From: JADLFV01 sp964471555
GTDB lineage: Bacteria > Planctomycetota > Phycisphaerae > Phycisphaerales > Phycisphaeraceae
Length of the DNA stretch: 64,000 nt
Reading direction: 5' to 3'
Assembly (NCBI GenBank): GCA_964471555.1
Contig: CAYYGM010000005.1
Coordinates: forward strand, 1 to 64,000
Shown piece after piece: positions 1 through 7,985 of the stretch. The notes under the pieces were generated by a model. That model was not told where the DNA came from, did not search any database, and saw only the letters and a list, made by a program, of their open reading frames with translations. The position numbers and the translations under genes were made by a program. Positions within the stretch are counted from its first letter, which is position 1. Every line of letters starts with the position of its first letter.

Positions 1-1439
1 GTGAAGAACTCCACGGCATGGCGGGCCTGGCCGTGCAGGTCGCCGAAGAAGCTTTGTTTCCAGCCGGAGAAGGGGAAGAAGGCCATGGGGGCGGCCACGC
101 CGATGTTGATGCCGACGTTGCCGGCGTCGACGTGGCTGCGGAACTTGCGGGCGGCGGCGCCGCTGGCGGTGAAGATGCAGGCCATGTTGCCGTAGTTGAA
201 GCGATTGATGCATTCGATCACCTCGTCCAGCGATTCGAAGTGCAGCAGGCCGAGCACGGGGCCGAACAATTCGCGGCCGACCAGTGCGTGATCGGGAGCA
301 AGCTCGTCGATAACGGTGGGGCGTAGGAAGAAGCCCCGCTCGCCGCCGGGGATCTGCGGGTTGCGACCATCGACCAGCACCGAGGCACCACTGCCATTGA
401 CCGAGTCGATGGCCTGATGCAGTCGATCACGACTTGGGGCGGAGATGACCGGGCCCATCTCGACGTTTTCATCCAGGCCGTTGCCGACGATGCGTTTGGC
501 GGCGGTCTCGGCGATGGCCTGACGGAAGCGGTCGCGCACATCGCCCACGGTGATGGCCAACGACGCCGCCAGGCAGCGTTGTCCGGCACAACCGAATGCC
601 GAATCCGCCACGATGCGAGTGGTCATATCCAGATCGCAGTCGGGCATGATGACCACGGGGTTCTTGGCGCCGCCCTGGCACTGGGCCCGCTTGCCGTGGG
701 CGGTGGCGGTGGCATACACGTGCTGGGCCACGGGCGTCGAGCCGACGAAGCTGATGCCGCGCACCAGCGGGTGTTCGAGGATGGCGTCCACGGTCTGGCG
801 GCTGCCGTTGACCAGGTTAATCACGCCGGGCGGTAGATCGATCTGGTCGATCAGCTCGAACACCAACTGCATGGTCATGGGCACGCGCTCGGATGGCTTG
901 ACGATGTAGCTGTTGCCGCAGGCCACGGCATAGGGCAGGAACCAGAAGGGAATCATGGACGGGAAGTTGAATGGGCAGATTGCTGCACACACCCCCAGGG
1001 GTTGGCGGATCATAAACTCATCGATGCCGCGGGCGATGTCCTGGGAGAAGTCGCCCTGCATGAGAGCCGGGATGCCGCAGGCGGTCTCGATGTTCTCGAT
1101 GGCCCGCTTCAGTTCGCCGCGCGATTCAGCCAGGGTCTTGCCGCACTCGATGGTGACCGAGCGGGTGATCTGGTCAGCATGGGCCTCGAACAAAGCCTTG
1201 AGCTTGAACAGCGGCTGGACACGGTCCACGGCCGGGACGTGACGCCATTGCTCGAACGCTTTTTGTGCGATCCTGGCTGCTGCGTCCACCTCTTGCGGGG
1301 GTGACAAGGGAACCTGCCCGATCACCTGCCCGTCGGCGGGATTGTGGACCGGCAGCGACTCGGTGGCGGAAGAATGGCGCCACTGGCCGTTGATGTAGTT
1401 GCGTGCGAAGGTCACGTCGGTTGCCTGGACACTGCTCAT
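1..1439 (-). CDS. mmsA: Methylmalonate-semialdehyde dehydrogenase (CoA-acylating), 3' end cut by window
   Basis: The minus-strand frame stays open from an ATG at 1439 to the window edge (479 residues; roughly 20 C-terminal residues are missing). The start is FARNYINGQW, typical of MMSDH-type aldehyde dehydrogenases. The catalytic cysteine is about residue 289 in the family signature GCAGQRC, and the C-terminal GWKQSFFGDLHGQ and VEFFT motifs are also specific to this family. The family oxidises methylmalonate or malonate semialdehyde to propionyl- or acetyl-CoA with NAD+ and CoA, as in valine or inositol breakdown (IolA). The start overlaps the stop of the YeiH-type permease gene by 4 bases (ATGA), so translation is probably coupled. 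No valine or inositol genes are adjacent, so the true aldehyde substrate is uncertain. Confidence 0.9.
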   Translation of the reverse strand, partial: MSSVQATDVTFARNYINGQWRHSSATESLPVHNPADGQVIGQVPLSPPQEVDAAARIAQKAFEQWRHVPAVDRVQPLFKLKALFEAHADQITRSVTIECGKTLAESRGELKRAIENIETACGIPALMQGDFSQDIARGIDEFMIRQPLGVCAAICPFNFPSMIPFWFLPYAVACGNSYIVKPSERVPMTMQLVFELIDQIDLPPGVINLVNGSRQTVDAILEHPLVRGISFVGSTPVAQHVYATATAHGKRAQCQGGAKNPVVIMPDCDLDMTTRIVADSAFGCAGQRCLAASLAITVGDVRDRFRQAIAETAAKRIVGNGLDENVEMGPVISAPSRDRLHQAIDSVNGSGASVLVDGRNPQIPGGERGFFLRPTVIDELAPDHALVGRELFGPVLGLLHFESLDEVIECINRFNYGNMACIFTASGAAARKFRSHVDAGNVGINIGVAAPMAFFPFSGWKQSFFGDLHGQARHAVEFF

Positions 1440-2647
1440 GGTTGGATCATTCCGCTTTGAATCAAGGTAAAACTGATCAATCCGACGGCCGCCGCCGCCA
1501 CCAGGCCCAGGGCCAGCGGCCGCAGCCCCAGCCGCCGCAGTCGGGACAGGCGCGTGCCGGTTCCGACGGCCGCCATGGCCAAGGTCAGACACAACGCGGT
1601 GGCCTGCTGACTCCAGCCCAACAGGTGCTTCCACTGTTCGTGCGGCAGCAGCCCGAAAGCACGCTCACCCCAATCACCGACCGTGCGCAGCACCACCATG
1701 GCGATAAACAGCAGCACGAAGACAGGCACCGCCCGCCACCAGCGCGGCAACTTGGTCGCATCCCCGCTGCGGCGGCGGAAGCTGAGTGCCATCAGCGGGA
1801 CCACCACCGCGATAAACAGATTGCGCAGCAGCTTGGTGACCGTCGCCACCTCCAGAGCCCGCGGCGCGTCGTACCATTGGCTGTACAGTAAAGCTGCGCC
1901 TGTCACCTGCGAGGTGTCGTGCACGGCCGTGCCCAGGTACAGACCAACCCGGTCCGCGTTGCCGGCAAAGACTGCATGCGACAGCCAGGGATAAGTCAGC
2001 AGCGCTATCAGTCCGAACAGCGTGATGCACCCGATGGCGTAGCTGACCTCGTCGTCCTCGGCGTCAATGGCCGGCGCGGTGGCGGCGATGGCGCTGACGC
2101 CGCAGATGCCGGTGCCCACCGCGATCAGGCCCGCCAGTCTGGATGACAAGCCCAGCAAGCGTCCGGCGGTCAACACGATCAGCAGGCCGGCCGTGATGCA
2201 GATCACCACCAGCGGCAGCGCTGCCCATCCGATAGCTCCAACCGCCGACAGGCTCAACCGCAACCCCAGCAGCACAATGCCGATCCGCAGCACCAGTCGG
2301 GCGCACCAGCGCAACCCCGCGTCGTACTCCTGCGGCACCGCCACCAGGTTGCCCAACATCAGCCCCAGCACAATCGCCAGCAGGATCGGACTGACCGGCG
2401 CTTCACCAAGCCCGCGCGTTGCCCAGGCGATCAATCCCGCCAACAGATACCCCACGCCGGTCACCGCCCCGGCCAACCCCACCCCCGGAAGCAGAGGCGC
2501 GGCTCGCTGCAGAACGCGCTGCATCCATCCGCCCTCTACTTGCGTTACCTGCTCTTGTCTTGCCCCTTCCGGGGGCGGGGGGGGATATTCGTAGCAGTCC
2601 AGGTAAATGGCCAGCTCGGGATTGCGATAGGGACTGATCGCCGACAT
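1436..2647 (-). CDS. YeiH-family putative sulfate exporter
   Basis: A 403-residue polytopic membrane protein. A cytosolic N-terminal stretch with a proline run (PPPPPEG) is followed by about ten hydrophobic segments. Motifs such as IVLGLMLGNLV, GIVLLGLRLSL, VGTGICGVSAIAATAPAI and LGTAVHDTSQV are the recognisable core of the YeiH/UPF0324 family, some members of which are linked to sulfate export during sulfonate catabolism. The substrate has not been settled for most members. The gene begins 2 bases after the hydro-lyase beta subunit stops and overlaps the dehydrogenase start, so it sits in the middle of a four-gene operon. Export of an inorganic product of that pathway is an inference. Confidence 0.85.
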   Translation of the reverse strand: MSAISPYRNPELAIYLDCYEYPPPPPEGARQEQVTQVEGGWMQRVLQRAAPLLPGVGLAGAVTGVGYLLAGLIAWATRGLGEAPVSPILLAIVLGLMLGNLVAVPQEYDAGLRWCARLVLRIGIVLLGLRLSLSAVGAIGWAALPLVVICITAGLLIVLTAGRLLGLSSRLAGLIAVGTGICGVSAIAATAPAIDAEDDEVSYAIGCITLFGLIALLTYPWLSHAVFAGNADRVGLYLGTAVHDTSQVTGAALLYSQWYDAPRALEVATVTKLLRNLFIAVVVPLMALSFRRRSGDATKLPRWWRAVPVFVLLFIAMVVLRTVGDWGERAFGLLPHEQWKHLLGWSQQATALCLTLAMAAVGTGTRLSRLRRLGLRPLALGLVAAAAVGLISFTLIQSGMIQP

Positions 2648-2649
2648 GC

Positions 2650-3339
2650 TCAGACCACCTCCCGGCGACGATCCGTCTCTTCGCCAAAGCGGCGCAGCAC
2701 CGGCTGCGGCAGATCGTGATACAGCTCGCTCAGCCGGGCGTTGATGCGCTGGTTGCTCAACTCAAACAGACTGTTGCCTTCACAGTCGCCCTCGACAATG
2801 AACGGCCCCATCTGCTTGACCTTCAGCACCCACATCGCCTGGGCGATGCCCAACTCCTCCAGCCAATGCACCGCTTCGATGCTTTCAATCGCCCGCCCGT
2901 ACGTCGCGCCCAATCCATAGCCAACGGTTGTCAGATACACCGCGCCGTGCGGCACGAACAGCTTGCGGTAATCCTCACTGGTCAGCCCCGCCTTGCCGAC
3001 GATGACCTTCACCCCGCTGCGCGCAAAGAACGCATCGAACCACTTGCCGAAGCGGAAGGAGGCCGTTCCGGTGACCGCCTTGACGTTGTATGTGCCGTCA
3101 TCATTGGGCGCAGCCGCCGGGGAACAATGGAAGTTCACGTTGCTGATCCGACTCAACGGCACGGGCGGCTCGATCTTCTCATCCAGCCAGCGATGATAGA
3201 GCCCCTCGCGGCCGGTGAAGATCGTACCGGTCAGGTACACGCGATCGCCCAGCTTCAATTCGCGCAGCGCCGCCGGCTCCACCGGGCAGGTCAGGTCGAC
3301 CCGCTTCATCCGCAGCTTGTCCAAGTCGATGGCGCTCAC
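2650..3339 (-). CDS. Class I fumarase / tartrate dehydratase-type hydro-lyase, beta subunit
   Basis: 229 residues from a GTG at 3339. The open frame extends further upstream but overlaps the alpha gene. The GTG is preferred because a strong purine-rich ribosome site (GGGAGGGGA) lies about 8 bases upstream, across the end of the alpha gene. Motifs include LKLGDRVYLTGTIFTGREG, near the N terminus of the fumarase C-terminal domain, and GKAGL and GAVYLTTVGYG further on. With the alpha subunit it forms a [4Fe-4S] hydro-lyase that interconverts fumarate and malate or acts on tartrate. Sequence reading cannot separate these substrates. It is immediately downstream of the alpha gene (1 base between). 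Confidence 0.87.
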   Translation of the reverse strand: MSAIDLDKLRMKRVDLTCPVEPAALRELKLGDRVYLTGTIFTGREGLYHRWLDEKIEPPVPLSRISNVNFHCSPAAAPNDDGTYNVKAVTGTASFRFGKWFDAFFARSGVKVIVGKAGLTSEDYRKLFVPHGAVYLTTVGYGLGATYGRAIESIEAVHWLEELGIAQAMWVLKVKQMGPFIVEGDCEGNSLFELSNQRINARLSELYHDLPQPVLRRFGEETDRRREVV

Positions 3340-3340
3340 G

Positions 3341-4303
3341 TCAGATCCCCTCCCGCCGGTAGTAGTCGGTGAACCACTTCGGATCGCTGCGGTATTCAAC
3401 CCGCCCGTCAGCGTGAATGCGGGCCGTGGCGCGGCGCGAGGCGAAGCAGAAGGTGTGCATGGCCACGGGCATACCGCCGGTGTGGGTGTAGGCGATCTCC
3501 ACGTGAGCATCGACGACGGCGCTGTTGCCGACAAAGCCCATGGGTCCCATGCCGATGCGGTTGCCCAGCGTTTTGAGTTCTTCTTCGAGTTGTGCGATCT
3601 GCGGGTCGGGATGGCGATCGCCCACTGGACGCAGGCAGGCCGCTTCCTTGGCGATGCGCATGGTCGTATCCTTACATCCACCGATGCCCAGTCCCACCAC
3701 CGCTGGTTGACACGCCATACCCCTGCGCCCGAACGCCACAAAGGTATCGAGGAAAAACTTCTTGATGCCCGCCACGCCGTCGGCCGGGAACAGCATGCGA
3801 TAATCGCTGCCGAACAGGCCGCCCTTGTGCACGGTGGTCAATTCGATCCAATCAACATCGGGTTCAAAGCTGTAGTCGATCTCCGGGGCAAAGATGCCCA
3901 GGTTGTTGTTGTGATCCTCGCGCGTCAGCGGATGCACGCGATTGGGTCGCAGCGGGATCTCATGCGTGGCTTGTGCGGTGGCCCGACGAAGGGTGCGCTC
4001 CAGTTGCACGAAGCCGGTATCGAGGCGGCAGTGCTCGCCCACCTTGACATACCAGCGGGGCAATCCCGTGTCACCGCACATCGGCCGGCCGTCCGCCTCG
4101 GCCGCGCCGTAGTTGGCGTTGATCTCGTTGAGCACGAACAGCGATAACGGATTGGTCTCGCCAGCCGCCGCCGCCGCCACGCCCTGTTTGAAGTCCACCG
4201 GAATCGCCGTCGCCGCCTGATGCATCAGTTCCAAGGCAACACGGTGTATGTGTTGGCTTGGAACAGTCAGTTTATCCGTGGAATTGGCCCGATATTGCTT
4301 CAT
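3341..4303 (-). CDS. Class I fumarase / tartrate dehydratase-type hydro-lyase, alpha subunit
   Basis: 320 residues, the usual length for the separate alpha subunit. The [4Fe-4S] ligands are visible as MCGDTGLPRW, GIGGCKDTT and the cysteine in AACLRP. The motif MGPMGFVGNSAVVDAHVEIA is also typical of the family. It is the first gene of the leftward operon that continues with the beta subunit, the YeiH-type permease and the aldehyde dehydrogenase. Two-subunit class I hydro-lyases include fumarase, L-tartrate dehydratase and related enzymes, so the assignment is to the family, not the substrate. About 120 bases separate it from the hydrolase gene upstream. Confidence 0.88.
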   Translation of the reverse strand: MKQYRANSTDKLTVPSQHIHRVALELMHQAATAIPVDFKQGVAAAAAGETNPLSLFVLNEINANYGAAEADGRPMCGDTGLPRWYVKVGEHCRLDTGFVQLERTLRRATAQATHEIPLRPNRVHPLTREDHNNNLGIFAPEIDYSFEPDVDWIELTTVHKGGLFGSDYRMLFPADGVAGIKKFFLDTFVAFGRRGMACQPAVVGLGIGGCKDTTMRIAKEAACLRPVGDRHPDPQIAQLEEELKTLGNRIGMGPMGFVGNSAVVDAHVEIAYTHTGGMPVAMHTFCFASRRATARIHADGRVEYRSDPKWFTDYYRREGI

Positions 4304-4426
4304 GTCAGACTTGGTCTTGTTAGGCGGTCAGCGGCATCGCCATGATGCCATTGGTGATTTCGGGCGTTGGTGCGACGTCATGTCATGGAACGCCGGGATG
4401 GATCTCGTCACACACCTGGGGCCGGG

Positions 4427-6280
4427 TCAAGTCTCACCGTGAAAAGATCGTCGCCGAGACAGCACCAGCACTCCGCCATCCAGAATCAACCACGAGGCTG
4501 GTTCTGGTATGGCAAGGCCATACAGTTCAACAGCACGATCAAACGCGATAACCCAATCCGTGCCGTAACCCCAGTCGTCTCCAAGAATCTGCAAATCCGC
4601 CAAGCCAACAATGCCGTCGTTGGTGAAATCACCTTCTACCCAGGTGGCGGAAGTGGACTGCCAGTGGTCTCCGAGAATCTGCAGATCAGCCAGATTGATC
4701 ATCCCGTCGCCATTGGCGTCGCCGGGGTGCGGAACCTCGATCAGCACATAGAACGTGTTGCGCAAGATACCAATGTCCCAATCCATGACGGGACTCAAGG
4801 TGGAATCCGCTATTCCCACTGTAATTACCAGACTGTCGCCGATCAGTGAGACCGCGTCCGACAGGTCGGTCCGGTAGCCTGACTGGTCCACGCGCCAGAA
4901 CGACATTTGATCCGTGCCCCATTGGCCGAAGCCAGGCATTGAGAGCGTGACCGTGCCGCTGCCATCATCGGTGTGGATGGCGATGACTGTGCGGTCCGTA
5001 AGCTTGAAGGACTCAATGCTGTCTATCGATTCTGTCAGGGTGGCGGACCAACCCTTGTTGTTGATTACGTCATTGCGCACCTGCAGTCCGTCGCCATCAA
5101 GTAACTGGCCGATGGTCATCAGGCTGATACCGTGGTGGAAGATTGCATCGCCGCTGTAGAGGGTCTTGTGATAGCCGGAGGCACTGGCCGAATTGGGTGA
5201 CCAGTCAGCGAACCAGAACATTTTGAATCGATCGTGGTCCTGCAGGCTGCCGTGCTGCAGCGCCCAGCGCACAAAGCGAGGATAAGCGTTGCCGATCTTG
5301 CCGACAGATTGCGTGAAACCAAATTCTGTCTTCCAGATGCCGATATCCGTTCGGCCGCGTGCCACCGCAGCGTCGTAGAGCGTCGCGAAATCGGTCAGAC
5401 TGCCGTAGTGCATGTCCAAGACGTCAATCGAGTCCCATGCATCCCACGCATCGAGAGTATTGATATAGGTCTGTACACTGACGTTGCCTGGCCAGCCACC
5501 ATACACAACTTTGCCACCGCGACCGTGGATCACCAAGGAGGCAGGTAGATGTACGCGTGACATATACTCATCCAGCCCACCGTCCCAGAAGCCGCTGTTC
5601 GGGTGCGCCTCATTCCAGATCTGGTAGTACTCGACACCATATGGCTGCAGCGCGTCCACGGTGTGCAGGACGTAATTCATCCAGTCAAGGACGTAGTCCG
5701 ACGCCAATGGAAACTTTCTGTCGCCGGTGGTGATGGTTTGCGATTGATACACCCAGGCATATGGCTGAAATACGGAGGGTTTTTTCCAAACATACACCGT
5801 CTTTTCATATTCATTGTTGCCGATGCTGCGCATCGTATATTGCGTAGTCGCGTGGCCATAGACGGGGCTGTCTTCCAGACCATCGGGTGAATCGTAATAA
5901 GTCCGATCGGCTCGGTCCCAAGACCAGTCGGTGTTATAGCCCAACATTGGCAGAAATATGGCATTCCGCTCGTTGCAGGGCAGTACGTAATTTGCAATGA
6001 CACTGTTGAGGTGAGTGTCATCATAGACGCCCCGTATCGACTCGGTGTTGCCCCAGGATACATCACGCCGGTTGGCGCTCAAGACCAAGTCCCACATGTT
6101 GGGCGTGCGATTGAATCCACCCTGGGCCACGCCAAAAAAATCCCGAATGGAGATGCCGGTGCCCTTGTTGTCCCCCGCAGCCCGGAATGGCACCAAGAGG
6201 CAGACCGTCGCCACTATCAGCAGGAGACGAATGCCGTACACCGTCCATGGCCCGCGAATTGTCGCTGTCAACGGCTTCAT
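4427..6280 (-). CDS. Secreted clan GH-A-like glycoside hydrolase with dockerin-like repeats and PEP-CTERM anchor
   Basis: 617 residues from the ATG at 6280, chosen because it gives a clean signal peptide (basic start, then GIRLLLIVATVCLLVPF). An in-frame ATG 24 codons upstream has no such support. The catalytic region has the clan GH-A pattern: acid/base candidate E224 in QIWNEAHP and nucleophile candidate E319 in IWKTEFGF. Near the C terminus are two Ca-binding dockerin-like repeats (GDANGDGMINLADLQILG and a second copy), then PEPASW, a hydrophobic stretch and RRR, the PEP-CTERM sorting signal. It is therefore exported and probably anchored at the surface. The family could be GH39- or GH5-like, and the substrate is unknown. 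A paralogue lies at 7986-9569. Confidence 0.8.
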   Translation of the reverse strand: MKPLTATIRGPWTVYGIRLLLIVATVCLLVPFRAAGDNKGTGISIRDFFGVAQGGFNRTPNMWDLVLSANRRDVSWGNTESIRGVYDDTHLNSVIANYVLPCNERNAIFLPMLGYNTDWSWDRADRTYYDSPDGLEDSPVYGHATTQYTMRSIGNNEYEKTVYVWKKPSVFQPYAWVYQSQTITTGDRKFPLASDYVLDWMNYVLHTVDALQPYGVEYYQIWNEAHPNSGFWDGGLDEYMSRVHLPASLVIHGRGGKVVYGGWPGNVSVQTYINTLDAWDAWDSIDVLDMHYGSLTDFATLYDAAVARGRTDIGIWKTEFGFTQSVGKIGNAYPRFVRWALQHGSLQDHDRFKMFWFADWSPNSASASGYHKTLYSGDAIFHHGISLMTIGQLLDGDGLQVRNDVINNKGWSATLTESIDSIESFKLTDRTVIAIHTDDGSGTVTLSMPGFGQWGTDQMSFWRVDQSGYRTDLSDAVSLIGDSLVITVGIADSTLSPVMDWDIGILRNTFYVLIEVPHPGDANGDGMINLADLQILGDHWQSTSATWVEGDFTNDGIVGLADLQILGDDWGYGTDWVIAFDRAVELYGLAIPEPASWLILDGGVLVLSRRRSFHGET

Positions 6281-6367
6281 CGGCTCTCGTGGGTGTGACG
6301 GAAATATTGTTTGCACACACGGCACCGCCATCATGCCATACGCAATCGTCAACAGAGGCGTCTTGCC

Positions 6368-7930
6368 TTACTTGTTGATGATGGCTGCTTCGCGCGGCCG
6401 GGTCAGGCTCTTAAGGTCGGCCAACATCATGGCTTTGCTCTGCTCCAGCTTCACGATCCGAGCTTCATGACGCCGTCGGGACTCGGCAAGCTGCTCACGC
6501 CGCTCGTCGATCATCCGCTGGCACTCCACGGGCGAGGTGCCGCCGCGACTGGTCGTCACATTGATGAAGTTCACCGGGTCCAGCGCCTGGCGCAGCTCCT
6601 GCTCGCTGATCGGTAAATCGTGGCCAAGCACATCTTCCGCCGCTTTGGTCAGCATGGCCTTGGTGACCTGGTCGGCGGCAACCCCCTGCTCTCGTGCGGT
6701 GCAGACCAGGTTGTTCACAATCTGATGAGCCACCCGGGCGCTGACGCCGTGGTCGATCACAATGCGGTTGGTCAGTTCACTGGCGCAGGACCAGCCGCGA
6801 CGCACGCACTGGAGCATGCGAGCCTCGTTGATCTTCATGCGGGGAAGACCGTGTACCCACAGGTGTAGCACGTGATACAGCGAACGAATCGAGCGTAGAC
6901 ATGGATCGGCGTTCTGCGAAGGATCTGCAAAGCTCATCATCTCGACCATGTCGGCTTGCGGGGCGCGGCAGGCCTGACCGAGCACCTCAGCGGCGCAGCC
7001 CTGCAGCACGGCCGCAGAAACGCGCGTGCGCTCCAAGTATGGCGAGTTATCGACCTTGTTGGGCATGAAGTAACTGTGTGAGTTGCCTTTGCCACCCTTG
7101 CTCTGCGGCGGATGCTGGTAAAACCAGGGGAAGCTGAGGAAGCCGAACTCTTCGCTGGACCAGTAATTCAGATCCAGCGACACGCGCGACCAGATGCTGA
7201 TCATGTTCGCCAGCGCGCAAACCATGCTGACGTATCCGTCGGTGTAGGCCACAGCATCGTTGGTGTTTTCAATCACGCCTTCCAGGCCGAGATATTCCGC
7301 CACCAGGTCGCGGTCGATGGGCAGGCTCGTCCCCGCCAGCGCACCGCAGCCCAGTTCACTGAGACTCATGTAGTGATAGCTCTGCTCCACCTGCTTCATG
7401 ATCCGGGCCATGGGGTCATAGGCGGACAGCAGGTAATGCCCAAAGGTCTCCGGCTGAGCGTGACGGATGTGGGTGTAGCCCGGCATCACCGTCGCCTTGT
7501 AGCGCTGTGCTGTGTCCAGGGTCGATTCATGCAGGTCCAGCAGCAGGCACATCAACTTCAACAACTCGCGGCGGACGTGGATCATCTGCATGTAGGGGGG
7601 AATGGTGCGCCCATGCCCGAGCGTTCCGCCGATCTCCACGCCCAGCTTGCGGATGGCGTATTTCTCCACACTGGCAAACTCATCGATAGGCGGCTGCGGG
7701 TGTGACCAGAACTCGACGATTACCTCCGCCAACCGAGGCACGTACTCGGCCTTGATCACGCCGCTCTTCATCAGCATCAGGGCCCAAGCCGTGTCAGTCC
7801 ACGGCCAGGTCGCCTTGGTGAACACAGCATCAATGCGGCGTGTCCAGTCAGATTCATACGCCCGTTCAAACGGGCTGATCTCCCCGGGTTCCAGACAGCG
7901 ATTGAATTTGAGTCCGCGTTTGTAATCCAA
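6368..7930 (-). CDS. Argininosuccinate lyase-superfamily lyase, divergent
   Basis: 520 residues starting at a TTG (7930) with a strong AAGGAG site 8 bases upstream. Family signatures are GYTHIRHAQPETFGHYLL, LGCGALAGTSLPIDR and ENTNDAVAYTDGY, all close to argininosuccinate lyase. The fumarase/aspartase signature is altered: where ArgH has SSxMPxKKNP, this protein has HSYFMPNKVDNSPYLE. The protein is also longer than typical ArgH (about 460). The superfamily breaks C-N or C-O bonds and usually releases fumarate. Its place between two secreted hydrolases, rather than with arginine genes, suggests a specialised role, for example on an N-linked succinyl compound; this is inference. It is on the same strand as its neighbours, with short gaps. 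Confidence 0.75.
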   Translation of the reverse strand: MDYKRGLKFNRCLEPGEISPFERAYESDWTRRIDAVFTKATWPWTDTAWALMLMKSGVIKAEYVPRLAEVIVEFWSHPQPPIDEFASVEKYAIRKLGVEIGGTLGHGRTIPPYMQMIHVRRELLKLMCLLLDLHESTLDTAQRYKATVMPGYTHIRHAQPETFGHYLLSAYDPMARIMKQVEQSYHYMSLSELGCGALAGTSLPIDRDLVAEYLGLEGVIENTNDAVAYTDGYVSMVCALANMISIWSRVSLDLNYWSSEEFGFLSFPWFYQHPPQSKGGKGNSHSYFMPNKVDNSPYLERTRVSAAVLQGCAAEVLGQACRAPQADMVEMMSFADPSQNADPCLRSIRSLYHVLHLWVHGLPRMKINEARMLQCVRRGWSCASELTNRIVIDHGVSARVAHQIVNNLVCTAREQGVAADQVTKAMLTKAAEDVLGHDLPISEQELRQALDPVNFINVTTSRGGTSPVECQRMIDERREQLAESRRRHEARIVKLEQSKAMMLADLKSLTRPREAAIINK

Positions 7931-7985
7931 CTTCAGTACTCCTTAATGAACGTCTCGCCGCGACGCCGACCGTCGCACTGCCACC

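Noticed and set aside
2716..3372. Long rightward open frame over the hydro-lyase beta gene
   Set aside because: It is opposite a gene with clear family motifs and has none itself; typical of GC-rich antisense frames.
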